Notes under the pieces: generated by a model | The model's input: only the letters and a program-made list of their open reading frames with translations | Told to the model about the DNA's origin: nothing | Databases searched by the model: none | Shown here: positions 61,401-64,000 of the stretch, in pieces | Layout of the letters: the number at the start of each line of letters is the position of its first letter | Position numbering within the stretch: position 1 is the first letter of the stretch | Made by a program: the position numbers and the translations under genes | Assembly: GCF_036884655.1 (NCBI RefSeq) | Contig: NC_088338.1 | Span: 124,001 to 188,000 of the forward strand | DNA length: 64,000 nucleotides | Direction of reading: 5' to 3' | Source: Musa acuminata AAA Group | Lineage: Eukaryota > Streptophyta > Magnoliopsida > Zingiberales > Musaceae

Positions 61401-63884
61401 CACAGAATGAAGCTTATCGTATTAACAGCCGTCGTATTATGGAAAATCATACGGTCAATAGTAGTACAGTGATAGTTGGTCATACTTCTCCGAGCAACAT
61501 TATGATACGGAGTAGCAGATCAGTAGCGAAAGTAGAAGCTTTGACATTCCCCAATACATGCCTTAGGAACTGCCTTAGACAAATGTGATTCATGTAATTA
61601 GTAATTACATGAATTTACACCTAAATTCATATAAAAACCCTTTCCTAACTTTTTTTTCTTTCTATTTTTCAGGTATTTTCGGATGATTTTATGCCTAAAT
61701 TAGGTGTACCGCTTGGTACACCGTACCGAGCAAAGCTCGAAACTCCGGTACGGTACGAAATTTCAATCCTTGATTTAAAATATGGGACAATGCTATCTGG
61801 GTACAAATATTGAACTTGTAGAAACCATAGAGTTGGAAAGGAAAGAAAACATGGCCTAGAATAGGGAACAATGGTAACTAGCTAGGTACAGAATTCGAGC
61901 GTGCATCCATATTTTCTCCAATCATTTAAATCAATATATTTAATGATATTGTCAATGCAATATCATGTTCAAGAATGACCTTCCCAAGTTCACTCTATCA
62001 ACACATATAATGTGGAGATACATCTAGAGTTTTTTTTTTACAAGGAGATACATCGAGAGTTGATTCATGTTGACTTTGCTACCTTAATTCAAGTATGCAC
62101 AATGCGATATGTTAACATATGTGAAGGCAAACCAAAGTAGACAATTGTTAAAATCATATGAAGCAATACAAAGTGTTCAATCTGTAAATTATTAATAGCA
62201 ACTAAGTAATAAATATTCTAGTTCCTTACACCTTGAAGCATGGTGCAGTTATTATTTCAAATGATCAAATTAATATTTACTATCTTATTTTTCTTCAAAG
62301 GAGAAGAAAAAGATCCTACATTACGGGGAAGCTATTGTTGTCAAAGATCCTATGGCCAACAGGCACATATGAAAAAAGGATTGCAACTGCAATACCATTT
62401 TAGATTGTGATGGGTGTTAGAGATGTTAGTGTGGCTTTTTCATGGATAATTAATGACTATCTACATGAAAATTATACTGGTAGGCATAATTCTGGCGAGC
62501 TTTCATAAATGGAAAATGTGCACTTATTCAAGAAATTGCTGAAGGAAGCTACTTTTAGAGTTCCATTTTGTTCTAATTTCCAGATATACTATCTTTACTA
62601 TTAAAAGTAGAGGGCTTTATAGTTTATATTAAGAAGGGTGATATGTCAGAAGCAATTCATAAATATTATATTAGTTATATACTTACATGTCTAGTTTAAG
62701 ATGAGAGGCAGCAGCCTGGGAAGTGAAATATCGGCCATCACAGCACCCTCAAAACCCTCGGATGGCACATAATTGGATGGAGTTTTTGGGAGTAGGACGT
62801 TCCCCTACTGCACCACATTCATTATCTGTCCTTCCACAGTAAGGAAAATGTTCAACAGTTCTGTAATTAGAGACTGGTATTTGTGTTAGCAAAAATCGAG
62901 AATAGGAGAAAGGTTTTTGAAAAGTAGTTTGTACACTAAGATTCTAGCCAAAAGCAAATGGTCCTCTGACTGAGCTTTTGCAACTATGACTGAGAAAACC
63001 TTTTTGGTATAGGATTCCTTTCTGTATCTTGGAAAATGTGATCTAGAGGAATTCTTTAAGAGTTGAGAGTTCTCCATATGAAGATTATGTGCCAGATAGT
63101 ATCTGTCTTAGCTTTTTTCTCCATGATTCATATTGAGTTGTCAGCACCGTATCCTGAAAAGAGCGAGGTCAGGATCTTTGAGGTTAAGGATAAAACACTG
63201 CTGTGACTCATGTACATTAGAAAGCTAATGTTATGACTCGTTATTTGTTTAATGGACTTACTTGTCAGTTTATTCTAGTAACTTGGCAAGCATGGTGTGT
63301 ATGTAGTATGTGCTCCTTGTCATGCCATGTTCATCACTGGTTACACACATTCACTAATTATATACAGACAATGTAACGCTACATATCCATGCGTTGTGCT
63401 GGTACTCTAAGCGCTAAGCATGCCATCTGCAAAGGGCAACAAAGCTGAACATTGGCTGTTTCAGTTCTGTTTGGACTGTTTTTTCAGAATTTGATTGTAC
63501 TTTGTATGAGATTGTGTTTCCTTGTAATAATGCTTTCAAATGAAATCAAGCTGCTTTATTTACCTAAAGAGGATTAATGGTTCGTTATGTAATGGTGGTG
63601 CCTCAACTGAAACTTCACTTGCAAGCAGATCATTGTTTGTGATTTTGTTCTTCTTTTCAAGATTATGATTTCGATGAACTTTTTAGAACAGATATGATTG
63701 TTGTATTTGCTGGTTGCTTTATCTTCTCCTTTTTTGGAACGATTAAACATTGAATAACCGTTTCGTTCTTGTATACAGTCACAATGCAAAGAGCAGTTCA
63801 GGCACAAAGTCAAGAGTTTTAAAAGAGAGATTTCGACCAATACCTTTGTGCTTACCTATTCTTTTTCCAACAGCACATGCATTG
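46409..63884 (+). CDS. WDR11: WDR11-like WD40 repeat protein, 5' part
   Basis: First 13 exons of a gene that continues past the right edge: 46409-47436, 51013-51302, 51409-51503, 53011-53098, 53194-53375, 54800-54936, 56348-56414, 57101-57254, 57373-57487, 58170-58245, 58359-58541, 59964-60124, 63779-63884. They join in one frame for 894 residues; plant family members have about 1300. WDR11 is a double beta-propeller scaffold; in animals it acts in endosome-to-Golgi trafficking with FAM91A1/C17orf75. The plant role is poorly known. Exon 1 is very GC-rich and encodes the first propeller start (LAVGDRQGRIAIWDLRSRQI, LLALWDAASGRCLWKYD). Later diagnostic segments are VPLIALGTQSGTIDVVDVSA, GLRWLGNSRLVSFSYGQV, FRLLQKPERAPIRALRASSS, MGDRLGNIRWWDVTTG and KERFRPIPLCLPIL. 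Introns 1, 3, 5 and 12 are long and carry repeats. Confidence 0.9.
50117..50402 (+). repeat. Tandem duplication, two 143-bp units
   Basis: Units 50117-50259 and 50260-50402, each starting GACTAAGCTATATAGGCAAA and sharing GCAGGGATTATTTCCTGTCAG and ATTGTCTTCT. About 85 percent alike by eye. Lies in WDR11 intron 1. Confidence 0.85.
52352..52703. mobile_element. Old hAT-like GTAC-family copy in WDR11 intron 3
   Basis: 5' end CAGGAATTTAAATTTTG, 3' end (reverse complement) CAAGGCATTAAATTTCAAC. Flanks TTTTTGGT (52344-52351) and TTTTTGTT (52704-52711) match at 7 of 8 bases, though they are low in complexity. The interior has diverged GGTAT/ATACC pairs. Confidence 0.55.
53513..53715. mobile_element. 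hAT-like MITE, 203 bp, in WDR11 intron 5
   Basis: Perfect 8-bp duplication ATTAGCTG at 53505-53512 and 53716-53723. Ends CAAGGTCTGTCATACC and, inverted, CAAGGTTCGCTGTACC. The interior contains the near-palindrome GGTACACCAGGGTGTACC and runs of CGGTAC. Best-preserved copy in the window. Confidence 0.88.
55137..55380 (+). repeat. Diverged copy of the dispersed repeat seen at 9205
   Basis: ACAAGCTGTTAGTCCCAATT...GCCATCAGG resembles the segment split by the 9252 element, followed by a T-rich part including TTTTGTTTTATACAAACCAC. Lies in WDR11 intron 6. Family not identified. Confidence 0.4.
60847..61772. mobile_element. Long hAT-like GTAC-family element in WDR11 intron 12
   Basis: The 3' end (reverse complement CAAGGATTGAAATTTCG) is identical to the 5' end of the 9252 element. 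The 5' end is diverged (CTACATTTCTAATTTTGAAT). Flanks GTTTAAAG and ATTTAAAA match at 6 of 8. Interior: GTAC-palindrome blocks at both ends (60870-61060 and 61700-61760) around a 600-bp middle with no recognised protein. Length about 926 bp. Confidence 0.6.
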
Positions 63885-64000
63885 GTAAGGAGCATATTAC
63901 TTTGCGATAATTATTCTAGTACTTCATCACTTGTCTGGAAGAAGCATTCTACCATGGTAATCCTGTAGAATAGGTTAGTTCACTAGAAACTTTAGCAGCT
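63885..64000 (+). other. Start of WDR11 intron 13
   Basis: Begins with the donor GTAAGG; no further exon is recognisable before the window ends. Confidence 0.6.

Noticed and set aside
1..64000. CRISPR arrays, bacterial operons, rRNA genes
   Set aside because: Nothing of the kind is visible; gene structure is that of a plant nuclear genome. tRNA genes could not be excluded by eye, except that the 33637 locus is a SINE rather than a tRNA.

Overview
The window is a stretch of plant nuclear DNA. Its genes have many short exons and long AT-rich introns, CT/GA-rich leaders and plastid-type N-terminal extensions, and several first exons are very GC-rich (the RAV gene, exon 1 of the WD40 gene), which suggests a monocot. 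A banana-like (Zingiberales) genome is my best guess, but that is inference; no species marker was identified. All exon models were built by hand from reading frame, GT/AG sites and remembered family sequences.

Layout: (1) 1-2331, 3' end of a lipid phosphate phosphatase (LPP, PAP2 family), + strand, cut by the left edge. (2) 3360-19280, a complete 18-exon acylamino-acid-releasing enzyme (AARE, prolyl oligopeptidase family), + strand, with introns swollen by transposons. (3) 19281-26468, a 7 kb gene-poor region with a decayed Ty1-copia element on the minus strand (about 21359-22900) and very AT-rich DNA. (4) 26469-27482, a single-exon RAV-type AP2/B3 transcription factor. (5) 37521-28718, minus strand, a 5-exon pfkB-family carbohydrate kinase with a plastid-like N-terminus and a 5.9 kb intron. 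(6) 38339-40779, a myosin-binding (GTD-binding/DUF593) membrane protein, divergent from the kinase. (7) 43409-45845, a 9-exon plastid-type fatty acyl reductase of the MS2/DPW pollen-wall class. (8) 46409-63884, the first 13 exons of a WDR11-like WD40 protein, running off the right edge.

The genes belong to unrelated housekeeping and developmental pathways; I see no operon-like or pathway cluster. The most unusual feature is a family of GTAC-rich, internally palindromic non-autonomous DNA transposons in the introns. Several copies have readable edges: termini fitting the hAT pattern (CAAGG/TAGAG) and 8-bp target-site duplications, for example ATTAGCTG around 53513-53715 and GTATGAGG around 11482-11912. 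A different hAT-like element with short tandem repeats sits at 34085-35175, next to a tRNA-derived SINE. Other points are a 90-nt stop-free intron in AARE (possible exitron) and a 143-bp tandem duplication in the first WDR11 intron.
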